Positions 10,222 to 18,302 of a stretch of DNA of 64,000 bases are shown here, piece by piece. Position 1 is the stretch's first letter. Each line of letters opens with the position of its first letter. Below the pieces are notes generated by a model. The model did not search any database, was not told the DNA's origin, and saw only the letters and a program-made list of their open reading frames with translations. Origin of the DNA: Planctomycetota bacterium. GTDB taxonomy: Bacteria; Planctomycetota; Planctomycetia; Gemmatales; Gemmataceae. A program made the translations under genes and the position numbers. Location of the stretch: positions 1 through 64,000 of the forward strand of contig VGZI01000004.1 in NCBI GenBank assembly GCA_016872605.1, in the 5' to 3' direction.

Positions 10222-10827
10222 ATGCGTCTCGGCGTCTTTGGCGGAACGTTCGATCCCGTTCATGTCGGGCACTTGATCTTGGCCGAGCAGTGCCGGGAAC
10301 AGGCGTCGCTCGATCAGGTCCTGTTCGTTCCCGCGCTGCTGCCGCCGCACAAGCAGCAACAGCCGTTGACGCCCTTTGCACAGCGCGTGGAGATGCTTTC
10401 CCTGGCACTTTCGGGCAACCCTGCATTCCGCATCGACGAGCTTGAGAAGGACCGCACCGGGCCGAGCTTCACCGTCGACACGATGACCGAGCTTCAGGCT
10501 CGGCATCGCGATGCCGAGCTTTGCTTCATCATTGGCTCGGACAGTCTGCATGACCTGCCCAAATGGTACGAACCGCGCCGCATATTGCAATTGGCGGAAT
10601 TGCTGGTCGTCGAGCGCGACGGATTTGCAACCTGGTCGGCGGACGAGCTGAGAGGCGCTTTGCAATTGGCCGATGATTTTCCACTTCGCTATCGCCCGAT
10701 CTTCATGCCCTTGATCACGCTGGCAAGTCGCGACATACGCCGGCGCATCGCTGAGGGCAAGACGGTGCGTTACATGATCCCGCGCGCCGTCGAGGCCTAT
10801 ATCGCCGATCGCGGGTTCTACCGTTAG
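10222..10827 (+). CDS. nadD: Nicotinate-nucleotide adenylyltransferase
   Basis: Catalyses adenylation of nicotinate mononucleotide to deamido-NAD in NAD synthesis. The 201 aa protein shows the nucleotidyltransferase motif GGTFDPVHVGHL near the N-terminus, the SxDSLHDLPKWYEP block in the middle, and SRDIRRRIAEG replacing the usual ISSTxIR loop near the C-terminus. The start at 10222 (MRLGVFGGTF) fits the family; an upstream ATG at 10171 lies inside the preceding palindrome and would add an unrelated tail. In many bacteria nadD sits beside obgE or rsfS, but not here. Confidence 0.93.
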   Translation: MRLGVFGGTFDPVHVGHLILAEQCREQASLDQVLFVPALLPPHKQQQPLTPFAQRVEMLSLALSGNPAFRIDELEKDRTGPSFTVDTMTELQARHRDAELCFIIGSDSLHDLPKWYEPRRILQLAELLVVERDGFATWSADELRGALQLADDFPLRYRPIFMPLITLASRDIRRRIAEGKTVRYMIPRAVEAYIADRGFYR

Positions 10828-10885
10828 CCGGACGCGCAAGCGACGGATAAACGCCTCTCCCTATTGGTTTGGGTCCGTAAAATTG

Positions 10886-10922
10886 TTCGGACAACTATTG
10901 TCTGAATCACTATAATGGTTTC
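10886..10922 (+). promoter_or_regulatory. MarR-gene promoter with overlapping operator
   Basis: TTCGGACAA-CTA-TTGTCTGAA (10886-10906) is a 9-bp inverted repeat with one mismatch, of the size bound by MarR dimers. A consensus TATAAT lies at 10911-10916, and the ATG follows 6 bases later. Transcription would therefore start at or next to the start codon, implying a leaderless mRNA and autorepression. Confidence 0.65.
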
Positions 10923-11411
10923 ATGACCACCGCGACCCGGCCGGCACGTAAACAGCGGCGCTTTGATTCCCTCGAACAGGAAGCGTTCCTGTGCCTTTGG
11001 CGCACTTACGACCGCTTACGCGCCTTCGAGGACGAGCTTTTCGCTGAATACGATCTGACGCCGCAACAGTACAACGCTTTGCGCTTGCTGCGCGGGGCCC
11101 ATCCCGAAAAAATCGCCACGCTCGACCTCGCAAAGCGCCTCGTTTCGCGTGCCCCCGACATCACTCGGCTCCTCGATAAGCTGGAGAGTCGCGGCCTGAT
11201 CGAGCGCGACCGTCCCGCCGACAATCGCCGCGTCGTCTGGATCGGCATCACCGGCGCCGGCATGACCTTGCTCGCCCAGTTGCACGAACCGCTTCAGGAA
11301 TGCCATCGTCGGCAACTGGGGCATCTGTCGCGCAAGCAACTCGCCGATTTGGTCGCCCTGTTGAAAACGGCCCGGGCGCCGCACGAAGATGCGGCGAGCA
11401 CATGGCGTTAG
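10923..11411 (+). CDS. MarR-family transcriptional regulator
   Basis: 162 aa winged-helix regulator. The fold is recognisable from DLTPQQYNALRLLRG (helix 2-3), the recognition segment LVSRAPDITRLLDKLESRGL, and the wing with DRPADNRRVVWIGIT. The N-terminus is Arg/Lys-rich. It is probably an autorepressor responding to a small phenolic or oxidative ligand, as is usual for the family, through the palindrome just upstream. It lies 65 bases before a flavin-dependent halogenase-like gene on the same strand, so that gene is the natural second target. Ligand unknown. Confidence 0.9.
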   Translation: MTTATRPARKQRRFDSLEQEAFLCLWRTYDRLRAFEDELFAEYDLTPQQYNALRLLRGAHPEKIATLDLAKRLVSRAPDITRLLDKLESRGLIERDRPADNRRVVWIGITGAGMTLLAQLHEPLQECHRRQLGHLSRKQLADLVALLKTARAPHEDAASTWR

Positions 11412-11475
11412 CCGCTTGACGTTCAGCGTTCGCGTGGCGCCGCGCGAACTTCAAACGTGAACAAGGAGACCTCAC

Positions 11476-12825
11476 GTGATCACCACCGACGTTATCGTCA
11501 TTGGCGGCGGACCGGCGGGCAGCACCACCTCCACGCTCATCGCTCAGCATGGCCACAAGGTTATGCTCTTCGAACGTGAACGTTTTCCGCGTTTCCACAT
11601 CGGCGAATCACTCATTCCCGAAACCTACTGGGTGCTGAGCCGCCTTAAGATGCTCGACAAGATGAAGGCAAGCCATTTCATCAAGAAGTACAGCGTTCAG
11701 TTCGTGAACGCCAACGGCAAGCTCTCCGCGCCGTTCTACTTCCATGACAACAAGCCGCACGAATGCTCGCAGACCTGGCAAGTCGTCCGCAGCGAGTTCG
11801 ACCTGATGATGCTGCGCAACGCCGCCGAGCAGGGCGTCGAAGTGCACGAAGCGACGCGCGTGCTCGACGTGTTATTCGAAGGCGATCCCCTCACCCCCAA
11901 CTCCTCTCCCACAGTGGGGCGAGGGGGGAAGGCGGTCGGCGTGCGCATTCAACGCGAGAACGGCGCGGTCGAGGAGGTGCGGGCGAAGGTCGTCGTCGAT
12001 GCCAGCGGGCAGAGCACCATGTTGCAGAGCCGATTCAAGCTTCGCCTGTGGGATCCGGTGCTCAATAAGGGTGCGGTGTGGACCTATTGGGAAGGCGCCT
12101 ATCGCGACACCGGACGCGACGAAGGCGCGACCCTCGTCATTCAAACGCCGAATAAGCAAGGCTGGTTCTGGTACATCCCGCTGCACAATGACGTCATGTC
12201 GGTCGGCGTTGTCGGGCCGTTCGACTATCTCTTCAAAGGCCGAGGCTCGCACGAGCAAATCTACACCGAGGAAGTCGACGCGTGTCAGGCGGTAAAGGAT
12301 CGGCTCTCGAAGGCACGCCGCGTCACCGGCTACTTCGCGACCAAGGATTATTCGTATCGGTCGAAGCAGGTCGCAGGCGATGGCTGGGTGCTCGTGGGCG
12401 ATGCCTTCGGGTTTCTCGATCCGCTGTATTCTTCGGGCGTTCTCTTGGCGCTGAAGTCCGGCGAACTGGCGGCCGACGCGATTGCCGAGGGATTGAGCCG
12501 AGGCGACACGTCGTCGGCGCAGCTCGGCAAATGGGGCGACATGTTCAATCGCGGCGTCGATCGCATGCGCCGCCTGGTGTGCGAATATTACGATGGTTTC
12601 AGCTTCGGCAAATTCGTCCGCAACTTTCCGCAATTGAAGAACACCGTGACCGACCTGCTCATCGGCGATCTGTTCGAGGAGCGCGTCGACGCCGTCTGGG
12701 GTCCGATGGAGTCGCTGTACGAGGAAGGTAAGCAGCAGATTCCCGCCTGGACCGCGGGCGCGTCGCCTGAGGTGATGCAAACCAAGACGAACGAACTGTA
12801 TCTCCCGGAAGGGCGCAAGCCGTGA
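11476..12825 (+). CDS. Flavin-dependent halogenase / FAD oxidoreductase
   Basis: 449 aa. The N-terminal Rossmann motif GGGPAGSTTS binds FAD. FHIGESLIPETYWVL and the later LVGDAFGFLDPLYSSG are typical of the tryptophan-halogenase/geranylgeranyl-reductase superfamily. The sequence GWFWYIPLHND contains the WxWxIP halogenase signature. Residues about 137-154 (PLTPNSSPTVGRGG) come from a CCCTCTCCC-type palindrome inserted in frame. The gene follows a MarR regulator, and a repeat separates it from the convergent kinase gene. It may halogenate or oxidise an aromatic or polyketide-like substrate; I cannot tell which from the sequence. Confidence 0.85.
   Translation: MITTDVIVIGGGPAGSTTSTLIAQHGHKVMLFERERFPRFHIGESLIPETYWVLSRLKMLDKMKASHFIKKYSVQFVNANGKLSAPFYFHDNKPHECSQTWQVVRSEFDLMMLRNAAEQGVEVHEATRVLDVLFEGDPLTPNSSPTVGRGGKAVGVRIQRENGAVEEVRAKVVVDASGQSTMLQSRFKLRLWDPVLNKGAVWTYWEGAYRDTGRDEGATLVIQTPNKQGWFWYIPLHNDVMSVGVVGPFDYLFKGRGSHEQIYTEEVDACQAVKDRLSKARRVTGYFATKDYSYRSKQVAGDGWVLVGDAFGFLDPLYSSGVLLALKSGELAADAIAEGLSRGDTSSAQLGKWGDMFNRGVDRMRRLVCEYYDGFSFGKFVRNFPQLKNTVTDLLIGDLFEERVDAVWGPMESLYEEGKQQIPAWTAGASPEVMQTKTNELYLPEGRKP
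11887..11932. repeat. In-frame CCCTCTCCC palindrome in halogenase gene
   Basis: CTCACCCCCAACTCCTCTCC is followed by a GGGGCGAGGGGGG arm. It is the same family as the intergenic copies at 6.8 and 61 kb and is translated here as about 15 residues. Confidence 0.75.
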
Positions 12826-12847
12826 CGCTCCTTGTGGATCGTCGCCG

Positions 12848-12898
12848 ACCGAAGCGTAAGCGAGTAAGAAGGCCAATGGCCTCGCGAACGCTTCGGGC
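12848..12898. terminator. Hairpin between convergent genes
   Basis: CCGAAGCGTAAGCGAG pairs with CTCGCGAACGCTTCGG across about 19 bases, between the halogenase-like gene and the convergent kinase gene. A bidirectional terminator is plausible; the sequence is also a dispersed repeat related to 17.31 kb. Confidence 0.5.
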
Positions 12899-12911
12899 GC
12901 CGATGATCGCA

Positions 12912-14219
12912 CTAGAGGTGTTGCCAGAGATAGTACGTTACGGCCCCGAGCACCAGCAATCCCATGATGGCGGCGGCGATCATCCACCGGCGCCAGGCTT
13001 CGCGCTCGCGGCGGTTCTGGTCGACCCAATCGAGAATCGATTCTTCATCGCTGATCTGTGTCGTCGTTTGGGCGCGCGGCTCCGTGTCGATCGGTGAATC
13101 GTCCCCCAGGGCGATCTCGTCCTGGCTGAAGCGTCCCGGCGACGGCGTCGGCGCGATCGGCCAATCGCTCCCTGCGGGCGTCGTGTGCGGAGCGAGCGCT
13201 TCCATCAACTCATCCGGTGTCTGGAAGCGGTCGGCGGGGTCCTTGGCGAGCAACTTGTGCACGATGGCCGCGATGTCGGGGGGCACGCCGGGGCGCTGCT
13301 CGTCAATTGCGACCGGCACTTCAGTGTTGTGGCGAATGACTTTGTCGACCGTAGTGCCGCCCGGAAATGGGACCTGCCCCGCGAGTAGGTAATAAAACGT
13401 GCACCCCAGACTGTACAAGTCGGAACGGATATCGACGTCGTGAAGGTTGCGCGATTGCTCGGGCGACAAGAAATCAGGCGTCCCCATGACGCTGTTTTCT
13501 TTGGCGACGATCGTTTTGGGACCGTAGGCTTCTGATTCAAATCGGGCGACGCCGAAGTCGAGGATTTTGACCTGGATCGTTTTGCTGCCGGCGTCGCGAT
13601 GGATCAGCAGGTTGGCGGGCTTGATGTCGCGATGGACCATGCCGCGGTCGTGGGCATGCTGCAAGCCGTTGGCCGCCTGGAAGATCACCTCGCAAGCCAG
13701 GCCGACCGGCATGGCGCCGTGCTTCTTGACGTAGCGCTGCAGGTTGGGCCCGTCAACGAATTCCATGGCAAGGTAATGCCGGCCTTCGCTCTCATTGGCG
13801 TCGAAGGCCAAGACGATGTTGGGATGGTTGAGTTGTGCGGCGGCCTGTACTTCGCGGTCGAACAGTTCCTTGGCGCGTTCGGCGCCGACCATTTGTGGCG
13901 TCAGCACCTTAAGCGCCACGACGCGATTCATGGTCTGATGAACCGCCTTGTACACGCGCCCCATACCGCCCTGCCCGAGGAGGTCGAGGATGCGGTAGGG
14001 CCCAATGAAGAATCCCGTGTTACGGCCCGTCAGGAGCATTTTCGCCTGGAACTTGGTGAGTAGTTTCCAGGACACCAGGGCCTTGGCGATCTCACGCGTG
14101 TCGTGAACGTGCCCCAACTTATCGATCACGACGCGGAACTGCTTCGTCGATAGCAGTTTGCTGATGCGCAGGTTCTGCAAGAACGTGTCGCGATCGATGA
14201 CGGTGGGGTTCATGGCCAA
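12912..14219 (-). CDS. Membrane-anchored Ser/Thr protein kinase
   Basis: 435 aa Hanks-type kinase. The N-terminal 70 residues form a small helical region often found before planctomycete kinases. The catalytic domain begins about residue 74, with glycine loop GQGGMG (82-87), Lys104 in VALKVL, HRDIKPAN (196-203), DFGVAR (221-226) and GTPDFLSPEQ. A single membrane segment near the C-terminus (WMIAAAIMGLLVLGAVTYYL) leaves almost nothing outside, so there is no extracellular sensor domain. All catalytic residues are present. The target is unknown; it lies between unrelated genes. Confidence 0.93.
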   Translation of the reverse strand: MAMNPTVIDRDTFLQNLRISKLLSTKQFRVVIDKLGHVHDTREIAKALVSWKLLTKFQAKMLLTGRNTGFFIGPYRILDLLGQGGMGRVYKAVHQTMNRVVALKVLTPQMVGAERAKELFDREVQAAAQLNHPNIVLAFDANESEGRHYLAMEFVDGPNLQRYVKKHGAMPVGLACEVIFQAANGLQHAHDRGMVHRDIKPANLLIHRDAGSKTIQVKILDFGVARFESEAYGPKTIVAKENSVMGTPDFLSPEQSRNLHDVDIRSDLYSLGCTFYYLLAGQVPFPGGTTVDKVIRHNTEVPVAIDEQRPGVPPDIAAIVHKLLAKDPADRFQTPDELMEALAPHTTPAGSDWPIAPTPSPGRFSQDEIALGDDSPIDTEPRAQTTTQISDEESILDWVDQNRREREAWRRWMIAAAIMGLLVLGAVTYYLWQHL

Positions 14220-14569
14220 GGCCTCTTCGTTAGCGACGGCGCCGCTGTTCCTATGCGGCGCCGACGGGGAAGGCTATAGATATGACGACAATCGACGGAA
14301 ATTAGTTCATGAAAGTTCGATGAGCGATCTTTGGAGTGCGGCGCCGCGACGCTGAAGGTCGCATGCGGTTTTCGCGCATGTGGCGTGCGAAACCGCATGC
14401 ACTCCAAAAAAAATCGCATTTTCCCGTCGCATTGGCCACGGAAAATCATTACACTTATGATTGGTAGATCCCACCCTGATGGTTGGAGACGGGGGCTCCG
14501 CCATCCATCTAGAATTTCGAATTGTCTCTCCCCTCATTCCGAACCTGCCCGAAACCGGAGGCCGATTCC
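14220..14569. other. Intergenic region between divergent genes
   Basis: About 350 bases separate the kinase start (minus strand) from the DUF1549 start (plus strand), so promoters for both should lie here. I see a strong inverted repeat at 14330-14408 and an A-rich tract just after it. No convincing gene and no clear consensus promoter. Confidence 0.5.
14330..14408. repeat. Nested inverted repeat followed by an A-tract
   Basis: TTTGGAGTGC pairs with GCACTCCAAA, and inside it GCATGCGGTTTTCGC pairs with GCGAAACCGCATGC. The A-run after the right arm means that, read on the minus strand, a U-tract precedes the hairpin rather than following it. A dispersed repeat is more likely than a terminator. 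Confidence 0.7.
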
Positions 14570-17299
14570 ATGATCCGATATGCATGCACGATGGGTTTGC
14601 TGTGCGTCCTGACCGGCGCCGTTTGCGCTGATGTGCCGAGCGATCCCGCAGCTCGTGCAAAGATCATTGGACAGCCGAAGGAGCTGGTGGCACAGCCGGC
14701 CCAGCTGTCGCTTAGCGGACCACGGGCGACCGGGCAACTCGTCATCACCGGAGTATATGCCGACGGCACCGTTCGCGACCTGACGCACTTTGCTGAGTTT
14801 AACATCCAGGGTGATGCGATCATCAGCGTCGATGGCGACCGGTTCATCACGGCTCTGAAGACCGGCGGCGCGTCGCTCGCAATCAGCGCCGGCGGCCAGA
14901 CCGTCAAGGTTCCGGTCACGGTGCAGAACTTCGAGAAGGCACATCCGGTCAGCTTCCGCAACGACGTGATCGCCGCCCTGAACGTCGGCGGGTGCAACTC
15001 CGGCGCCTGTCACGGCACGCCGACCGGCAAGAACGGCTTCAAACTCAGTCTTCGCGGCTACGATCCCGCTTCCGACTTCGTGCAACTGACGCGCGATGTC
15101 TATGGCCGACGCACCGACCGCCAGAACCCGGCTGCGAGCTTGGTCATGCTTAAAGGGCTCGGCCAGGTCGCTCACGAAGGCGGCGCTCGTTTCCCACACA
15201 CCAGCATCCCGGCTAAGACATTGACCACCTGGATGGCGGAAGGCCTGACCGACGATCCACCGACCACCGCCAGCGTCAAGAAGGTTGACGTGCTGCCCGG
15301 CCAGCGCATTCTCAACTCGCCGGCTCGTTACCAACAGCTTTCCGTGCTCGCGCAGTTCTCCGACGGCACGACTCGGGATGTCACGCGCCTCACCGTGTTC
15401 TCTTCCAGCGACCCGGCCATCGCCTCGGTCAACGCCAATGGTCTCGTCGAGTTCGGTCAGTCAGGCGAAGTCGCGATTCTCTGCCGATATCTGGAAGAAC
15501 TCGTTCCGGTTCGCTTGATGTACCTCGAACCGAAGCTTGGCTTCAAATGGTCGAATCCGCCGGAAGTCAACTATGTCGACAAGCACACCTTCGCCAAGCT
15601 CAAGATGCTCAACATCCAGCCGAGCGATATTTGCAGCGATCAAGAATTCGTTCGCCGAGCGTATCTCGACGTGTGCGGCATCCTGCCGACGGCTGCCGAG
15701 GTGACGCGGTTCATGGACAGCAAGGACGGGACCAAGCGAGCCAAGCTGGTCGACGAACTGCTCGATCGTCCCGAGTACGCCGACTTCTGGACGCTGAAGT
15801 GGTCCGACGTGTTCCGCTCGACGCGCAAGACGATCCAGATCAAGGGAACGCACGTTTTTCAAAAGTGGATGCGCAACCATATCGACAAGAACACCGGCTT
15901 CGACCAGGTCGTCCATGAAGTCATCACGTCGGGCGGCAGCACCTTCGCCAACCCGGCGGCTAATTACTATCGCGTTTCCCGCGATCCCACGTCGCTGGCG
16001 GAGACGACCGCGCAGCTCTTCTTCGGCATTCGCATGCAGTGCGCAAAATGCCATAACCATCCTTTCGAGCGCTGGACGCAGGACGACTACTACAGCATGG
16101 CCGCGTTCTTCAATCGCGTCAAGTACCGCACTGATCCGGTCGACGGCGGCGATCCGAAGAAGAAAGACGGCGCCGAATATGTCTACGTCGAACGCTTCGG
16201 CGAACTGACGCAGCCGCGCACCGGAAAGGTCATGGCCCCGAAGTTCATGGGCGGAGCCGTTCCGACCATCGCTCCGGGCAAGGATCGACGTGAAGCTCTC
16301 GCCAAATGGATGGCGTCGCCGGATAATCCGTTTGTGCCGAAGTCGACCGTGAACCGCATCTGGTTCCACTTGATGGGCAAGGGCATCGTCGATCCCGTCG
16401 ACGACTTCCGCGATTCCAACCCGTCCGCCAACGACGAGTTGCTCGACGCGCTGGCCAAGGACTTCGTCAAGAACAAGTTCGACGTCAAGCAGCTAATCCG
16501 CACTATCATGAACTCGCGGACCTATCAGCTCAGCGCCCAGACCAACGAGTTCAACAAGGATGACAACAAGTACTTCTCCCACGCCGTCACGAAACTCCTG
16601 ACAGCCGAGCAACTGTTCGACGCACTATGCCAGGTGACGGAGGTTCCGGAGAAGTTCGCCGGCCATCCACTTGGCACGCGTTCGGTACAGTTGCCGGACG
16701 GCGAGACGAATCATCCATTCCTGAAGACGTTTAACCAGCCCGCTCGTGAACTTGCCTGCGAGTGCGAGCGCGAGAGCGATTCGAACCTCGCGCAGGCGTT
16801 GCAGCTCATCAACGGCCCCGCGGTCAACGATCGGTTGCGCAATGTGAATAACCGCATCAGCAAGCTCATGGCGGCCAAGAAGACCGACAAGGAAATCGTA
16901 TCCGAACTCTTCATGGTCACCCTGTCGCGCGGGCCGAATGCAACCGAAGAATTCGCGATGCTCAGCCACGTCGCCGGCGCCATGCTCGGCGCTCAGGTTC
17001 AGAACATCAAGGGCGGCAAGGGCGTCGTTATCTTGCAGCTCGCCGACGATTCGCCCGCGGCCAAGGCCGGCTTGAAGATCGGCGACACGATCCTCGAAGT
17101 CGACGGGGCGGCGGCCGACAACCTCAACAACTTCTACGGAGTTCTGATCAAGAAAAAGGCCGGCGATGTCCTCAGCATCGCCTCGGTCCGCAACAATCAG
17201 TCCATGCAGGTCAAGGCGACGCTCGTGCCCAGCCGTCGCGCCCTCGAAGACGTGCACTGGGCGCTGATCAACTCGAAGGAGTTCCTGTTCCGGCATTGA
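14570..17299 (+). CDS. DUF1549/DUF1553 secreted protein with C-terminal PDZ
   Basis: 909 aa planctomycete-specific protein, probably extracytoplasmic. It starts at 14570 (signal peptide MIRYACTMGLLCVLTGAVCA), with GGAGG about 9 bases upstream. A bacterial Ig-like region follows, then CNSGACHG, a second Ig-like segment, the DUF1549 domain containing CAKCHNHPFERW (a CxxCH haem-type motif), and DUF1553. Residues about 815-880 form a PDZ domain (GVVILQLADDSPAAKAGLKI), which is inserted before the last DUF1553 piece. These proteins are usually paired with a DUF1501 protein; one occurs at 21.9-23.3 kb, not adjacent. Function in the family is not established. Confidence 0.9.
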   Translation: MIRYACTMGLLCVLTGAVCADVPSDPAARAKIIGQPKELVAQPAQLSLSGPRATGQLVITGVYADGTVRDLTHFAEFNIQGDAIISVDGDRFITALKTGGASLAISAGGQTVKVPVTVQNFEKAHPVSFRNDVIAALNVGGCNSGACHGTPTGKNGFKLSLRGYDPASDFVQLTRDVYGRRTDRQNPAASLVMLKGLGQVAHEGGARFPHTSIPAKTLTTWMAEGLTDDPPTTASVKKVDVLPGQRILNSPARYQQLSVLAQFSDGTTRDVTRLTVFSSSDPAIASVNANGLVEFGQSGEVAILCRYLEELVPVRLMYLEPKLGFKWSNPPEVNYVDKHTFAKLKMLNIQPSDICSDQEFVRRAYLDVCGILPTAAEVTRFMDSKDGTKRAKLVDELLDRPEYADFWTLKWSDVFRSTRKTIQIKGTHVFQKWMRNHIDKNTGFDQVVHEVITSGGSTFANPAANYYRVSRDPTSLAETTAQLFFGIRMQCAKCHNHPFERWTQDDYYSMAAFFNRVKYRTDPVDGGDPKKKDGAEYVYVERFGELTQPRTGKVMAPKFMGGAVPTIAPGKDRREALAKWMASPDNPFVPKSTVNRIWFHLMGKGIVDPVDDFRDSNPSANDELLDALAKDFVKNKFDVKQLIRTIMNSRTYQLSAQTNEFNKDDNKYFSHAVTKLLTAEQLFDALCQVTEVPEKFAGHPLGTRSVQLPDGETNHPFLKTFNQPARELACECERESDSNLAQALQLINGPAVNDRLRNVNNRISKLMAAKKTDKEIVSELFMVTLSRGPNATEEFAMLSHVAGAMLGAQVQNIKGGKGVVILQLADDSPAAKAGLKIGDTILEVDGAAADNLNNFYGVLIKKKAGDVLSIASVRNNQSMQVKATLVPSRRALEDVHWALINSKEFLFRH

Positions 17300-17310
17300 G
17301 ATTGCCTAGT

Positions 17311-17371
17311 CAGAGTCCGAAGCGTAAGCGAGGGAGCGCCGTGAAATCCCTCACTAACGCTTCGGGCTCTG
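17311..17371. terminator. Hairpin after DUF1549 gene
   Basis: CAGAGTCCGAAGCGTAAGCG and the downstream CGCTTCGGGCTCTG form a long stem 12 bases after the stop codon. It is related to the repeat at 12.85 kb. Likely terminator or repeat; no U-tract. Confidence 0.5.
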
Positions 17372-17459
17372 AATCGAAGAAGCAGAACACGAATCCTACC
17401 GCAAATCGGTGGGATTTTTGTTGCGCAGCAGGCACGCCCGTGTTGGTATGATCTCAACA

Positions 17460-18122
17460 ATGAAAACAGACATCGCAGAGCTCGATGCAGCCCCGGAGAA
17501 AAACGCGATCGGCGCCCCCAAGCTGCAGCCACGGTACACCGTCGACGAATACCTCACACTCGAACGCGCTGCCGACGAACGGCACATCTACCTCGACGGC
17601 GAGGTCATCGCCATGGCCGGCGAGAGCGGTGCGCACGCCGACATCTCGGTAAATGTTGTCGCATCTCTGGCAAATCAATTGAAAGGAACGCAATGCCGCG
17701 CTCGCACCAAGGAAACGAAAGTGCGCAGCGGCCCGATCCCGGAAAAAGGGCACTGCAAGAAAGGCATGTTCTCGTACCCGGACATCGTGGTCGTGTGCGG
17801 GGAAATCGAATACCACGACGCCCATCGCGATGTCATTCTCAATCCGAAGGTAATCATCGAGATCCTGTCCGAATCGACGGAAGCGTTGGACCGCGACGAG
17901 AAGTTTCAGCGCTACCAGGCACAAAACCCGACGCTTACCGACTACATCCTCATCTCCCAAACGAAACCTCTGGTCGAGCACTTTCGCCGGAAGCCGAGAG
18001 GTCGTTGGTCCTATGACAGCTACTCGGGCATTGAGGCCAGTCTGCCGATAGCGTCAATCGCATGTGCGCTGAAGCTTGCGGATGTCTACGATCGCGTTTC
18101 GTTCGCGAGTTCCGCGGATTGA
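17460..18122 (+). CDS. Uma2-family (DUF820) putative nuclease
   Basis: About 220 aa. The fold is a PD-(D/E)xK nuclease: YPDIVVV supplies the Asp and VIIEILSEST the Glu strand. The family is identified by RYTVDEYLTLERAADERHIY and YLDGEVIAMAGES near the N-terminus. Alternative ATGs at 17448 and 17409 are possible; 17460 (MKTDIAELDA) fits best with family length. Uma2 proteins are greatly expanded in planctomycetes and cyanobacteria, and their cellular role is not known. No partner gene is obvious. Confidence 0.85.
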   Translation: MKTDIAELDAAPEKNAIGAPKLQPRYTVDEYLTLERAADERHIYLDGEVIAMAGESGAHADISVNVVASLANQLKGTQCRARTKETKVRSGPIPEKGHCKKGMFSYPDIVVVCGEIEYHDAHRDVILNPKVIIEILSESTEALDRDEKFQRYQAQNPTLTDYILISQTKPLVEHFRRKPRGRWSYDSYSGIEASLPIASIACALKLADVYDRVSFASSAD

Positions 18123-18302
18123 ATCTGCAAGGCGTACGCCGGGCGAGCCAAGCCGCGTAAGCGGCCGGGTTATGGGTTCCGGACGCAACATCCTCACGCG
18201 GCTCGGCGGTTCCCGCGATTCCGCATGCGCTCAAACGGAAGCGTCACGAAAAACGTCTATTCGTCAGAGAGATCGCGAACATCTTTTCGGAGGATCGCCA
18301 CC

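Noticed and set aside
9085-10839. 584-codon open frame opposite galT and nadD
   Set aside because: It is antisense to two well-supported enzymes; high GC yields long empty frames. Residue mix (His/Arg/Gln-rich) is that of a shadow.
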